This document shows, piece after piece, positions 23,875 through 33,717 of a DNA stretch of 41,233 bases. A program made the translations under genes and the position numbers. The stretch lies in contig JALHOT010000024.1 of NCBI GenBank assembly GCA_022842845.1, positions 1 to 41,233 on the forward strand, read 5' to 3'. How positions within the stretch are numbered: the first letter of the stretch is position 1; the number at the start of each line of letters is the position of its first letter. This stretch comes from Cyclobacteriaceae bacterium (GTDB lineage Bacteria > Bacteroidota > Bacteroidia > Cytophagales > Cyclobacteriaceae). Below the pieces are notes generated by a model that saw only the letters and a program-made list of their open reading frames with translations, searched no databases and had not been told where the DNA came from.

Positions 23875-26292
23875 CTACTCATAACGCAGGGAATCAACCG
23901 GTTTTGCCGAGGCGGCCTTAATTGACTGATAACTTACAGTAAGCCATGCAATTACAATTGACAATAAGGCACTTCCAATAAAAATCAGTGGGCTTAAAGC
24001 AATACGGTAAGGGAAATCAGCCAACCACCAGTTGGCCAAATACCAGCCAAGTCCTATGGCAGGTATGAGGGCTATTAAAACCAGAATCACAAACTCCTTT
24101 GATAGCAAGAGCGATAAGCTAACTACAGAGGCCCCCATGGCCTTGCGTATGCCTATTTCTTTCGTGCGCTGTTCTGTGGTAAAGGCTGCCAGGGCAAACA
24201 AACCCAGGCTAGCGATGGCGATAGCAAGACAAGAAAAGACTGTGAAAATATCACGAAGGCGCTGTTCTTCTCTAAAGAGTGTATCAAAGTTTTCATCAAG
24301 AAATACATACTCGAAAGGATCGCCCGGTGCATATTGTTTCCATAAACTTTCTACCGATGCCACTGCCTCTTTGGGTGAACCTTGATAGCGAATGTATAAA
24401 TTGGATGACTGCTCTGATAAACGAATCAGCACAGGCATTACCTGCTTTTTCAAGGATTCAAAATTGAAGTCTTCCACAACGCCTACTACCCTTATGGTCT
24501 GTGGTGTTTCAAAATTAAAGTCCACAATTTCCTTTCCAACCGCTTCGGTCCAACCAAATTCGCGTAAGGCTGCCTGATTAACAACACATGCCATAGAGTC
24601 AGAGGCAAAATCTTTTGACAAAAAGCGACCTTCTTTCAGTGTAAATTTCATCACCTTATCATGATCCCAGTCTGCATTATATTTCATTAAGAGATGATCA
24701 ACATCAACGCCCTTTTCTCTGAATACATTAATGTTGTTGGCACCTGGAAAAGTAGTGTTCGCGTACGTTGAACCTTCAATACCACTTAAGCTGTTGACAG
24801 CATCCTTGAAGGCAACGCGCTTGGTACTAAGCCGGTTCATATTCTTCAACACCAATACATTGCGCTGATCAAGACCCATGTTTTTATTTTGCATGTGATC
24901 TAACTGCCTATACACCACCAAGGTGGCAATAATCAGAAAAATAGAAACAGCAAATTGAAACACAACCAGAGAACTACGAACTCCTTTAGTCTTCATACCA
25001 CTGCGCACCTTCCCTTTTAATACTTCGGCTACATTAAACGAAGTAAGATATAAAGCAGGATAGCTGCCAGCCAAAAAGCCTACTACGAGAATTAATCCAA
25101 TAGCTGATGCAAAAAACATCGGATCAGTAAGTGCTTGTAATGTCAATTGTTTTCCTGAAAGCAGATTAAAATATGGTAAGGCCGCATAACAAACAACTAT
25201 AGATATAATCACAGCAATTAAACTATAAATCAAAGACTCAGATAAAAATTGCCAAACCATCTGTCCTCTTTGCGAACCCAGGGTTTTTCTTAGCCCTACT
25301 TCCTTTGCTCTTCCCGCAGATTGCGCAGTTGACAAGTTCATAAAATTGATGCATGCCAGTAACAAAATGAATATACCGATGCCGGAAAAGATATAGACAT
25401 AACGGATATCACTGGATGGTTCAATGTCATCTGGAAACTTATTGCGCAAGTGGGAGTCTGTCATGGGATAAGCCACGTAACTATAAATACCGCCTTGCTT
25501 TCTAAACTCCTCGAATTTTACACCAAGCCCTTGCTCCAATTCTACACCCACATATTTTTCTACCACATCTTCCAGCTTAGCATTAACGTCTTCTAGTTTC
25601 GTATTTGGATTGATGGTTACATAAGTCTGCAGGGAGTTTCCTGTCCAACCCGGCCATATTTCATTAGGATCATCCAAAATAGTTGAAAATGATAATAGTG
25701 CTGAAAACTGTATGTGCGAATTACTCGGTGCTTCCTTAGCAACACCTGTAACTTTATAAGCGCGGTTATTATTGCCAACCACTATCATCTTACCCAAAGC
25801 ATCTCCATTAAAATATTTAGTGGCCAAGGCTTCTGTAATGACTACCGAGTTAGGTTCTTTTAAAGCTGTTAATTTATCGCCAGCTGCTAAATCAAAGCTG
25901 AAGAATTGAAAAAAATTGGAATCGGCATAATGAATATTAAACTCTGAGAATATTTTGTCCTCATACTTAAAGACCACCCCGCGTGATCGACCAAAAGGGT
26001 TCAATCGCGTCATTGACTCAATGCCAGGGATTTCTTCCTGCATGGTGGGGCCTAAAGGTAAGCATGAGTTGGTAGTGTAGATTTCCTGGCCTGCAATTTT
26101 ACCATGTAAGCCAATGCGGTACATAGTGGTTGCATTTTCATGAAAGCGATCGTAGCTCAGTTCATCCTTTACATAAACAAAAATCCACAAACAACAGGCT
26201 ATACCAATGACTAAACCGGAAATATTGATCGCTGAATAGAATTTATGTTTCCGGATATTTCGAATGGCAATCTTGAAATAGTTTCTAATCAT
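23875..26292 (-). CDS. ABC transporter permease, ADOP/MacB-type (FtsX family)
   Basis: An 805-residue permease with a duplicated MacB-PCD/FtsX arrangement: a short cytoplasmic start MIRNYFKIAIRNIRKHK, a helix near 19-41, a large periplasmic domain (about 45-280), three helices near 285-420, a second unit with helix near 430-455 and periplasmic domain to about 680, and three final helices. Conserved GLRKTLGSQRGQMVWQFL and GIRKAMGASVVSLSLLL follow helices in each half. It lies last of three unequal copies on the minus strand, 59 bp after the previous one. Such proteins work by moving a periplasmic lever rather than a substrate through the membrane (MacB/LolCE-type mechanism). It has no ATPase of its own. 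Confidence 0.92.
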   Translation of the reverse strand: MIRNYFKIAIRNIRKHKFYSAINISGLVIGIACCLWIFVYVKDELSYDRFHENATTMYRIGLHGKIAGQEIYTTNSCLPLGPTMQEEIPGIESMTRLNPFGRSRGVVFKYEDKIFSEFNIHYADSNFFQFFSFDLAAGDKLTALKEPNSVVITEALATKYFNGDALGKMIVVGNNNRAYKVTGVAKEAPSNSHIQFSALLSFSTILDDPNEIWPGWTGNSLQTYVTINPNTKLEDVNAKLEDVVEKYVGVELEQGLGVKFEEFRKQGGIYSYVAYPMTDSHLRNKFPDDIEPSSDIRYVYIFSGIGIFILLLACINFMNLSTAQSAGRAKEVGLRKTLGSQRGQMVWQFLSESLIYSLIAVIISIVVCYAALPYFNLLSGKQLTLQALTDPMFFASAIGLILVVGFLAGSYPALYLTSFNVAEVLKGKVRSGMKTKGVRSSLVVFQFAVSIFLIIATLVVYRQLDHMQNKNMGLDQRNVLVLKNMNRLSTKRVAFKDAVNSLSGIEGSTYANTTFPGANNINVFREKGVDVDHLLMKYNADWDHDKVMKFTLKEGRFLSKDFASDSMACVVNQAALREFGWTEAVGKEIVDFNFETPQTIRVVGVVEDFNFESLKKQVMPVLIRLSEQSSNLYIRYQGSPKEAVASVESLWKQYAPGDPFEYVFLDENFDTLFREEQRLRDIFTVFSCLAIAIASLGLFALAAFTTEQRTKEIGIRKAMGASVVSLSLLLSKEFVILVLIALIPAIGLGWYLANWWLADFPYRIALSPLIFIGSALLSIVIAWLTVSYQSIKAASAKPVDSLRYE

Positions 26293-26351
26293 GGCGATTG
26301 GGTTTGATGTTGGCTAGATGTTTTATTTATTAAGAAGGTTGCTTGGATGCT

Positions 26352-28781
26352 TTAATCATTTTTCAAATTATCGACAGGGTTTACCCGAATAGCCTGGACC
26401 GTTTGTGAGCCAACTGTAAACAGACCAAAAAACACCAGGATAGCAATTCCAATCGAGACTGTTACAAAATCTACACTTACATGATAAGCCAGGTTCTGCA
26501 ACCACATGGTATTGATAAAATAGGCAGCGGGCACTGAAATCAGAATGGCTAATAGAAGGATCATGATATACCCTTTAGAAAGATTATAAATCAGTGACCC
26601 ATCAGTAGTTCCTAATATCTTCCTGATAGCAATCTCCTTCTTTCTGGTTTCAATCGTATAGGTAGCCATCCCTAACAAACCAAGGCAGGAAATAACAATG
26701 GCCAGGAAAGCAATGAAGCCTAATACCCTCACAAGCGTACCAAAAATAATTTGATACAATTCACCCATCTCGGCTTCAAAATCACGGATATCGACTTTTG
26801 TACCAGGGTTGCTTGCTGCCCATACTTTCTCTACAGTTGCCGATGCGTCTTTAAAATCACCATGGTAAACGATCTGCAATTGTTTATACTCATCAGGATT
26901 ATACACAAGCGCCATAGGTCTGATGTGATCGCCAAAGAACTCATAGAAATAATCCTTCACTACCCCAATCACCTGGCGTTCAGTAGAATCAGTTTTGAAT
27001 ATTAATGTCTTGCCTATTGCATCAAGGGGTGTTCCCAGATCAAATGATTTGACAGCCTCCTCATTAAGTACTATGAAGTTTTTATTTGACTCATGATTGC
27101 CTTCAGTAAAAAACTTTCCGGCAATCAATTCCAGCTCCATATTATCTACATAATCCTCATCAACTGAGTAGTAGTTAAGATCTTCCCACTCAGGATCTGA
27201 CATCTCTCGTTTAATATTTTCTCCATAGCCTACGCCTGTTAGTGGCACGTGCGATACAGCCGAAACACTCTTAATATTGCTTTGCTTTTCAAGTTCAGTT
27301 TTAAGCGTAGCTAATGAAGTATTATTAGCCGGTACAATCAATTTATTTTCTGTGGCAAAGCCATTATCATAATGCAGCAACAAATTCATTTGATTGTACA
27401 CTACGATTACTGTCAAGATAAAAATCATAGAAAGTGAAAATTGCACCACCAGCAAAGCTTTGCGCAAGCCCACCTTCGACATCAACTTAGTATTGCCAAA
27501 ATTCTTTAATACTTTGATAGGCTGAAAACCTGAAAGAACAGCTGCCGGAAATAAACCCGCAATAATCCCCACCAATACTGCAAACACCACAAAAATGCCA
27601 TATACTATATAGTTAGCTGATAAATTCCATTTTAAAAATCTGGCGAAGGCTAAATCTTCGATGAAGGGGCGCAACATATAAATCATAGCGATGGCAAAAA
27701 CCAAGGCAAACAGCGATATCACGACAGACTCGCTGATAAACTGGACAAACAATTGCCAGCGCATGGCACCCGTTACCTTTCTCACGCCTATTTCTCTTGC
27801 TCTTGTCAAGGAGCGGGCAATTGATAAATTGGTGAAGTTGAAACATGAAGTGATCAGTACGATGCCTGCAATACCTGCCAGAAAATAAACAAGGAACCAA
27901 GGCATAAAAGGACCAATAGGATTATTAATCATTCTGCCAGGGATGATATCCAGTAAATTTTGAGCAAGATATTTTACCTCAATTCCCTTGCCATCAGGCA
28001 ACTTAGAGAAATGATCTTGATGCACTTTTACCAAATGCGGTTCAATATCTGCAATGGTCTTTCCTTCCTGCAATACGATATACACCCAACCCATGGTAAA
28101 ATTTTGCCAATTGTCCAGATCGCCACCTATCAAATCAGCTGCTTGTAAACTCTTCACAGTACTAATGCTGGCAAATGCTTCAGCCACAATATGCGATCTG
28201 TTGTCAGTCTTCTTAATGACACCGGTTACTTTATAGGTACCCAGTGTTCCTACTTTCAACGATTCGCCCACCGGGTTCTCAACACTAAATAATTTCTCTG
28301 CAGCTTCCTTGGTAAGCACCACAGAATAAGGTTCAATTAAAGCCGTATTCGGATCACCGTACAACAATTCGTGATTGAATACTTCTAATACTTCTGGATC
28401 TGCAAAGAAGCCACTCACTGGTACATTAATATCATGGCCGGGTTCCAACTCCATCCAACTGTTCCCAAATCCACGCATTAAACGCACAGCTTTTTCTAGA
28501 CCTGTATAATTATTTAATAATTCATCGCGGAGTGGCAGTGTAGTGGTGGCCGCCTCGCTGCCAGGCATGTTATTATCCTCTCTGAAGATTGGCAAAGAAT
28601 TTATTCTATAAATTCTTGACGCCAGTGGGTTATGCCGGTCAACCATCATTTGATCGGCCACCAACATGATAATACCCATGCAGATGGACATGGCCACCGC
28701 CAAACCAAAAATATTGATAAAGGAAAAAGTGCGATGTTTACGAATGGTACGCAAAGCGATCAGAATGTAATTCTTTAGCAT
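26352..28781 (-). CDS. ABC transporter permease, ADOP/MacB-type (FtsX family)
   Basis: The start is set at 28781 (MLKNYILIALRTIRKHR), the same N-terminal pattern as the other two copies; the longer frame from 28829 adds 16 residues with no function. The 809-residue protein has the same architecture as its neighbours, with GVRKVTGAMRWQLFVQFI after helix 2 and AIRKILGTTDGSLIYNLS in the second half. It diverges clearly from both other permeases in the periplasmic regions, so the three are not recent copies. It is 87 bp downstream of the previous permease gene. Confidence 0.92.
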   Translation of the reverse strand: MLKNYILIALRTIRKHRTFSFINIFGLAVAMSICMGIIMLVADQMMVDRHNPLASRIYRINSLPIFREDNNMPGSEAATTTLPLRDELLNNYTGLEKAVRLMRGFGNSWMELEPGHDINVPVSGFFADPEVLEVFNHELLYGDPNTALIEPYSVVLTKEAAEKLFSVENPVGESLKVGTLGTYKVTGVIKKTDNRSHIVAEAFASISTVKSLQAADLIGGDLDNWQNFTMGWVYIVLQEGKTIADIEPHLVKVHQDHFSKLPDGKGIEVKYLAQNLLDIIPGRMINNPIGPFMPWFLVYFLAGIAGIVLITSCFNFTNLSIARSLTRAREIGVRKVTGAMRWQLFVQFISESVVISLFALVFAIAMIYMLRPFIEDLAFARFLKWNLSANYIVYGIFVVFAVLVGIIAGLFPAAVLSGFQPIKVLKNFGNTKLMSKVGLRKALLVVQFSLSMIFILTVIVVYNQMNLLLHYDNGFATENKLIVPANNTSLATLKTELEKQSNIKSVSAVSHVPLTGVGYGENIKREMSDPEWEDLNYYSVDEDYVDNMELELIAGKFFTEGNHESNKNFIVLNEEAVKSFDLGTPLDAIGKTLIFKTDSTERQVIGVVKDYFYEFFGDHIRPMALVYNPDEYKQLQIVYHGDFKDASATVEKVWAASNPGTKVDIRDFEAEMGELYQIIFGTLVRVLGFIAFLAIVISCLGLLGMATYTIETRKKEIAIRKILGTTDGSLIYNLSKGYIMILLLAILISVPAAYFINTMWLQNLAYHVSVDFVTVSIGIAILVFFGLFTVGSQTVQAIRVNPVDNLKND

Positions 28782-28868
28782 ATAGTAAAATTTAAGAGGG
28801 GGGTTATAGATGCCTCTTTGACGCTTCAACGATTCTATTGGTTACCGATTGCCGAAACTTTTTAGTCA

Positions 28869-31274
28869 TTATTCATCCCGCAAGGTTTTGGTTGGATTCA
28901 ACATGGCCGTAGCAACTGTTTTATAGCCTACAGCCAGCATCGCTACGACTACCATTATGCTAATTGAAATCAGTAAGGATGCAGTGTTAAGCTCGAGATA
29001 ATATTCCCAGATTGAATCCATCAGGGCATTGGAACCGAAGTATCCCAGACTTCCACCAATTAGTGTGGCCACCAATAAATTGATGATAAACTCAAAATTG
29101 ATAACACCGGCAATGTTACCCACGGAAGCACCTAATACTTTCCGCACACCAATTTCCTTCATGCGTTTAACAATATTTAAAGAAACGAGTGTATATAAAC
29201 CAATGCCTGTCATGAGGGCCGCAAAAAATCCTAAAAAGCCAAACATGGTCGTTACATTCTTATTAATGTCGTTTGTCTCTTGCAGGGCCTCATCGATCAG
29301 CTGGCCATTATACAGTGAATTAGGAAAGACTTCTTTCCACTGGGCTTCCATAAAGTCATTAATCTCCGCGAGTTTACCCGGAGCAGCCTTCACCACTAGT
29401 TGTTGGTATTTGTCTGGTGATGTATACCGAATCATCATTGGCTCAATGGGCGCCCATAATGCGCGACTATAAATATTCTTCACAACGCCTACCACATACA
29501 ATTGCACTGTGTCCATCCACACCAGGCGCTTTCCAATAACGTCACCTTCCCAGCCAAATTCCTTTATAAATTCTTCTGTTACTATGACAGATTCTTTTAA
29601 GTCTGTTTCAGAATCCTTGTTAAACTTTCTGCCCGTAAGCAGGGTCACATCCATCACATCAAAGTAATCATCTCCCACTTCCATAATATCGACCTCGCGT
29701 TCAACGGACTCATATTTAACAGGATCGTTATAGTAAGAGTTACCAATATGATGACGCGTACCGGCCACAGCCACTACATCGGGATGTTTGCTTACTGCAT
29801 CGCGATAGGTATTATAAGCGCCTTCATTGCCCACCCAGGCAGATACTACACCTGAGGTAGCAAAACCGAGATCGTAATTTTTTTGATAGATTCCATTATT
29901 ATAAAAAGCTACTCCCATAATGATGGACAGGAGAGAGATCACAAATTGTCCACCTAATAATATGCGTGTAAACCAATTGGTACCGCCAAACTTAGCTTTA
30001 CCCTTCAAAATGCTAACCGGTTCAAAAGCGGTAATATAAAAGGCGGGATAGCTTCCTGCAATTAAAGCAGTGATCACTAATAATAGTATGAGAAACAACA
30101 AGAAGCCAACATTCTCTGAGTAACTTAAATGAAGTTCTAACCAGGGCCATAAGGAATCATAGGCGGGCACTAACCACTCAGCCAATAACAAACCTGCGAT
30201 TAAACCCAAAAAACAGAGAATGAGATTCTCGCCTAAAAATTGAAAAACGAGTTGCGTGCGCAAGCCTCCCATCACTTTGCGAATACCTATTTCCTTCAAG
30301 CGTCTGCTTGAAATAGCAATGGATGTATTGGTGAAATTAAAACAAGCCAAGAGCAACAACATCACCGACATGATAGCTGGAACCACTACTGCTTCATTGG
30401 GTATACCTCCCTGCAACCAATCGCTATTAAGGCGCGGGTTCGCCCGGTTAGTGGCCATCATGCCGACAAAAGGTTGTAAATAATAAGAAGTGATCTTAAA
30501 ATCTTCTCTGACTTTGTTCTGAGGCGCTACATAATTTTGCAATGCTGCGGTAACACCTTTTACCAGGGAAGGATCTTCAATTTTCAAGAATAAAGCAGCC
30601 GTCCAGCGCTTCCAGCTGTTCTCACTCATTTCAGGGTCTAGATTTACATCCCAGAAATTATCAAACAGGGTAATGACCTCAAATCCAAAACTATTGTTAG
30701 AAGGCTTCTTCTTAAACACACCACCGATGATAAACTCCTTCGGATTTCTGCTACCATTCTTATCTAAAATGATTTGGGTAAGCATCTGACCCACTACATC
30801 CTCTTTGTTGAAATATTTTCTGGCAGTTTCATCGCTTATAAAAATCTGGCTGCGATCGTAGAAATTATCGAAACTGCCATACTTCAACTCATAATCAAAA
30901 AATTCAAAGAAAGATGAATCTGCAAAAGCCATCTGTGTTCCAAAGATCTCATCGCCAATCCTTATATCGCTGTATGTAGTATGATAACGAGTTACCGATT
31001 TCACATCTTTTACATTTTGCTTGATGTAACCAGCCAATGGCATTGGAATAATGCCATAACGTTCATTGGAGCCCTGAAACTCGCGCCAAAACTGAACCCG
31101 GTAAATATCATCGGTATTTTTAAAACTGGCATCCCATTTATCAGAGTACTCCCAATTTAAGTAAGCCACAATGCAACAAGCGATGGCCACACCCATACCA
31201 AATACATTAATAAAGATGAAGAGTTTGTTCTTCAGTAAATTTCTAAGGGTGATGAGAAGGTAGTTTTTAATCAT
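28869..31274 (-). CDS. ABC transporter permease, ADOP/MacB-type (FtsX family)
   Basis: An 801-residue permease of the same family, first in the minus-strand order. N-terminus MIKNYLLITLRNLLKNK, first helix FIFINVFGMGVAIACCIVAYL, then a periplasmic domain, then GIRKVMGGLRTQLVFQFL and, in the second half, GVRKVLGASVGNIAGVIN. It follows the ATPase gene after 233 bp that contain a strong terminator (31451-31485) and possible control sites, so the three permeases are probably transcribed from their own promoter. The gene starts at ATG 31274 and no in-frame start upstream is more convincing. Confidence 0.92.
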   Translation of the reverse strand: MIKNYLLITLRNLLKNKLFIFINVFGMGVAIACCIVAYLNWEYSDKWDASFKNTDDIYRVQFWREFQGSNERYGIIPMPLAGYIKQNVKDVKSVTRYHTTYSDIRIGDEIFGTQMAFADSSFFEFFDYELKYGSFDNFYDRSQIFISDETARKYFNKEDVVGQMLTQIILDKNGSRNPKEFIIGGVFKKKPSNNSFGFEVITLFDNFWDVNLDPEMSENSWKRWTAALFLKIEDPSLVKGVTAALQNYVAPQNKVREDFKITSYYLQPFVGMMATNRANPRLNSDWLQGGIPNEAVVVPAIMSVMLLLLACFNFTNTSIAISSRRLKEIGIRKVMGGLRTQLVFQFLGENLILCFLGLIAGLLLAEWLVPAYDSLWPWLELHLSYSENVGFLLFLILLLVITALIAGSYPAFYITAFEPVSILKGKAKFGGTNWFTRILLGGQFVISLLSIIMGVAFYNNGIYQKNYDLGFATSGVVSAWVGNEGAYNTYRDAVSKHPDVVAVAGTRHHIGNSYYNDPVKYESVEREVDIMEVGDDYFDVMDVTLLTGRKFNKDSETDLKESVIVTEEFIKEFGWEGDVIGKRLVWMDTVQLYVVGVVKNIYSRALWAPIEPMMIRYTSPDKYQQLVVKAAPGKLAEINDFMEAQWKEVFPNSLYNGQLIDEALQETNDINKNVTTMFGFLGFFAALMTGIGLYTLVSLNIVKRMKEIGVRKVLGASVGNIAGVINFEFIINLLVATLIGGSLGYFGSNALMDSIWEYYLELNTASLLISISIMVVVAMLAVGYKTVATAMLNPTKTLRDE

Positions 31275-31342
31275 GACAATGTTTATTGATAATGACTAAG
31301 GACAAGTATAGTACGCAAGAGGTTGCATGATGTTACAGCCTT

Positions 31343-31359
31343 CTCTAAATACATGCCAA
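31343..31359 (-). promoter_or_regulatory. Weak candidate sigma-54 promoter for the permease genes
   Basis: On the minus strand TTGGCATGTATTTAGA (31344-31359) has a good -24 half (TTGGCA) but a poor -12 half. A transcript start near 31335 would give a leader of about 60 bases. I list it only because the divergent regulator is a sigma-54 activator and because an inverted repeat lies 50 bp upstream. Confidence 0.25.
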
Positions 31360-31408
31360 AATAGAATGTGTCTTACTTACAGAAAAACCGCACCTTACAA
31401 TACATACC

Positions 31409-31426
31409 CTGTACGGATTTGTACAG
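31409..31426. promoter_or_regulatory. Inverted repeat CTGTAC-N6-GTACAG
   Basis: CTGTAC (31409-31414) and GTACAG (31421-31426) form a perfect inverted repeat with a 6-base spacer, downstream of the ATPase terminator and upstream of the permease genes. On the minus strand the neighbourhood CCGTACAGGGTA resembles TCGGACAGGTAC near 33717-33730 upstream of the adaptor gene. It could be an upstream activator site of the sigma-54 regulator. Confidence 0.35.
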
Positions 31427-31450
31427 TTAAGTGTTCACTTATTTTTTCTT

Positions 31451-31485
31451 AAAAAAAAGAGGCTACTGCGTAAACAGTAGCCTCT
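31451..31485 (-). terminator. Strong rho-independent terminator after the ATPase gene
   Basis: On the minus strand AGAGGCTACTG pairs with CAGTAGCCTCT over 11 bp around a 6-base loop, and is followed by a run of eight T. It lies 23 bp after the ATPase stop and separates the adaptor-ATPase transcript from the permease genes. Confidence 0.85.
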
Positions 31486-31507
31486 GATGACAGAGAGTCC
31501 TTTCTAA

Positions 31508-32197
31508 TTAGATATGAAATTGTTCCTTCACATTTTCCGTAATCACCTTACCATCGAATAAGTTGATTACACGATGTGCATAGTTAGCATCGTAAGGCGA
31601 GTGCGTAACCATGATGATGGTGGTACCTTCTTCGTTCAATTGAGATAAGAGCTTCATCACTTCCTCTCCATTGGTAGAATCAAGGTTACCAGTCGGTTCA
31701 TCGGCCAGTATCACTTTAGGCTTGGCAACAATGGCACGACTAATGGCTACACGCTGCTGCTGTCCACCTGATAATTGCTGAGGGAAGTGATTTCTTCTAT
31801 GCATAATATTCATACGCTCTAATACTTCTTCCACACGCTTCTTGCGCTCGTCAGCAGGTACCTTCATATATAATAAGGGAAGCTCAACATTTTCATACAC
31901 GGTTAACTCATCAATTAAGTTAAAGCTCTGGAAAACAAAGCCGATAGAACCTTTGCGTAATTGAGCACGCTGGCGCTCAGAATATTTGGCTACTTCATGT
32001 TCGCCAAAGTGGTACTCGCCACTAGATGGGTTATCGAGCAATCCTAAAATATTTAACAAGGTTGATTTACCACAACCAGAAGGCCCCATGATCGCCACAA
32101 ACTCACCATCTTTAATTTCTAAGTTGATGTTGTTAAGCGCGGTGGTTTCTACTTCTTCGGTCTGGTAGACTTTTTCAAGGTTTTTAAGTTTTATCAT
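31508..32197 (-). CDS. ABC transporter ATPase, MacB/LolD type
   Basis: The start is set at ATG 32197 ([12 protein letters not shown]); the longer frame begins at a TTG at 32233. A 229-residue nucleotide-binding protein with Walker [11 protein letters not shown]-loop FQSFNL, signature LSGGQQQR, Walker [14 protein letters not shown] and the H-loop MVTHSP. The NLDST ending after Walker B is typical of the MacB/LolD class, which serves FtsX-like permeases. It is the only ATPase in the cluster, so it probably energises all three permeases. It follows the adaptor gene by 104 bp. Confidence 0.94.
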   Translation of the reverse strand: MIKLKNLEKVYQTEEVETTALNNINLEIKDGEFVAIMGPSGCGKSTLLNILGLLDNPSSGEYHFGEHEVAKYSERQRAQLRKGSIGFVFQSFNLIDELTVYENVELPLLYMKVPADERKKRVEEVLERMNIMHRRNHFPQQLSGGQQQRVAISRAIVAKPKVILADEPTGNLDSTNGEEVMKLLSQLNEEGTTIIMVTHSPYDANYAHRVINLFDGKVITENVKEQFHI

Positions 32198-32301
32198 GGC
32201 TGGTGGATTTTCTGGTTTAAGATGCTTTATCAATACTTTTAGTTCTACTCGTTTTTATCATTATGGATACTAAGACGCAATTTCCTTGTTACTGGTTACA
32301 C

Positions 32302-33549
32302 TCAATTCAGTAGCAGTACTTCGTTATTGCCAAAATTCTCGTACGATGATGTAATCACCTTATCGCCTGGTTGCAGGCCTTCTAATACTTCAAAGTTCTC
32401 GGTATTCTTGCGGCCAAGACGTATGTTTCGTTTCACGGCCCTGTTATCGCCATCTAATACATACACCCAATTGCCTCCGGTATCTTTGTAAAAACCTCCA
32501 ACAGGTAAGAGCAATTCTTCTGAAGATTGACCTAACTCAATGCGCAAACGCAATGACTGTCCTCTGCGAATACCCTCAGGTGTTGACCCTACAAATTGCA
32601 TATCTACCTGAAAGCGTCCGCCTGTAATGGTCGGATAGATGTAGGTGATCTCCAGTTCATAATCACCGTTATTAAAGCTTGTCGTTGCATGCAAGCCTTG
32701 AGAGATTCTGGGCAAGTACAATTCATCGATCAGCACACTTACTTTATAACTGCCAACCACATCTATCTGCCCGATGCGTTGGCCCTGATTAACCGCCTGC
32801 CCTACTTCCAATTGTGGACGAGACAACTGTCCATCAATCGGGGCGCGAATTACAAGGTTATCTAAAATTCTGCCAACACCCACCAGGCTTTCAGTCATCT
32901 TCTGCTCGCGGAAATTCAACTCGCGCACCTGACGAATTCTGTCAAGAGAATCATTCTTATACACCTCATATGTAATGCGTCTGCGTTCCACGTTGTATTT
33001 ATAATCGGCCTCCGTTCTTTCGAACTCTTGCTTAGAGATGAGTTTTTTCTCAAAAAGTTGCTTCTGCCGGCTATACTGCGGTGCTAAAATGGCCAATTGA
33101 TTATCGATCAAAGCCAATGTTTGGCGCTGCTCCAGGTCATTGCGGGTTATGGCCAAGCGCGTATCGCGCTGTCGTGTTATACTTTCATTCAGTTGGGCTT
33201 CTTGCTGCAACACACTCAACTCACGATTTAAATTGCTAAGTTCCATGATCACATCACCCTTCTTCAGCATGGCACCGCTCTCGGCTACCACACGCTTAAT
33301 GTTACCACCTTCAATGGCATCAAGGTATACCGTTCGACTTGGCTCAACGGTTCCTGTTTGCGGAATGAACTCTTGAAACACACCGCGTTTCACGGTGGCT
33401 ATAGTAATCTTATCCTTTTCAATCTTCAGCTTCGAACGCCTGTCGGCAAAAATCAATTGATAGGCAACAAAAATGATCAGCAATCCGCCACCGCCAAAAG
33501 TAGCGATGCGCTTAAGTGTCCAGGTCTTCTTTTTAATCTGCTTGTCCAT
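32302..33549 (-). CDS. Periplasmic adaptor (HlyD/MacA-type membrane fusion protein)
   Basis: The start is set at 33549 (MDKQIKKKTWTLKR), followed by one membrane anchor (about residues 13-32). The longer frame from 33693 would reach over the promoter. The 415-residue protein has the MFP order: lipoyl half (TVEPSRTVYLDAIEGGNIKRVVAE, VKKGDVIMELSN type), a long coiled coil (about 110-215, rich in Q, R and E), the second lipoyl half (LVIRAPIDGQLS), then beta-barrel and membrane-proximal domains (ending GLQPGDKVITSSYENF). It links an inner-membrane ABC exporter to an outer-membrane TolC-like channel; no TolC homolog is in the window. The gene is divergent from the sigma-54 regulator gene. Confidence 0.92.
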   Translation of the reverse strand: MDKQIKKKTWTLKRIATFGGGGLLIIFVAYQLIFADRRSKLKIEKDKITIATVKRGVFQEFIPQTGTVEPSRTVYLDAIEGGNIKRVVAESGAMLKKGDVIMELSNLNRELSVLQQEAQLNESITRQRDTRLAITRNDLEQRQTLALIDNQLAILAPQYSRQKQLFEKKLISKQEFERTEADYKYNVERRRITYEVYKNDSLDRIRQVRELNFREQKMTESLVGVGRILDNLVIRAPIDGQLSRPQLEVGQAVNQGQRIGQIDVVGSYKVSVLIDELYLPRISQGLHATTSFNNGDYELEITYIYPTITGGRFQVDMQFVGSTPEGIRRGQSLRLRIELGQSSEELLLPVGGFYKDTGGNWVYVLDGDNRAVKRNIRLGRKNTENFEVLEGLQPGDKVITSSYENFGNNEVLLLN

Positions 33550-33634
33550 TATAAAATGTTGGTGGTTAGTACTTGGATTGATAGACAACCTGGCAAATGC
33601 CCGATAATAACAATTCCAATCTGGAAGCCTTAAT

Positions 33635-33653
33635 GCCAACAAATGTGCCAAGC
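33635..33653 (-). promoter_or_regulatory. Candidate sigma-54 (-24/-12) promoter for the adaptor-ATPase operon
   Basis: On the minus strand TTGGCACATTTGTTGG fits TTGGCACNNNNNTTGC at all key -24 positions (GG at 33648-33649) and at TTG of the -12 part; only the last base of -12 (G for C) differs. It lies 85-100 bp upstream of the adaptor start, giving a leader of about 75 bases. The gene divergent to it encodes a sigma-54-dependent activator, which strengthens the call. Confidence 0.55.
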
Positions 33654-33703
33654 GATAATCGGTTAAAAAACCATCAAAAAGGCCGAAAAGCATACCTTCC
33701 TAA

Positions 33704-33717
33704 GTTCACAACTGAAC
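33704..33717. promoter_or_regulatory. Inverted repeat GTTCA-N4-TGAAC, possible activator site
   Basis: GTTCA (33704-33708) and TGAAC (33713-33717) form an exact inverted repeat about 55 bp upstream of the -24 element and 80-95 bp from its predicted start point, a normal distance for a bacterial enhancer-binding protein site. A second feature, TACCTGTCCG, adjoins it. The rest of this 366-bp divergent gap (33550-33915) holds nothing else I can name. Confidence 0.4.
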
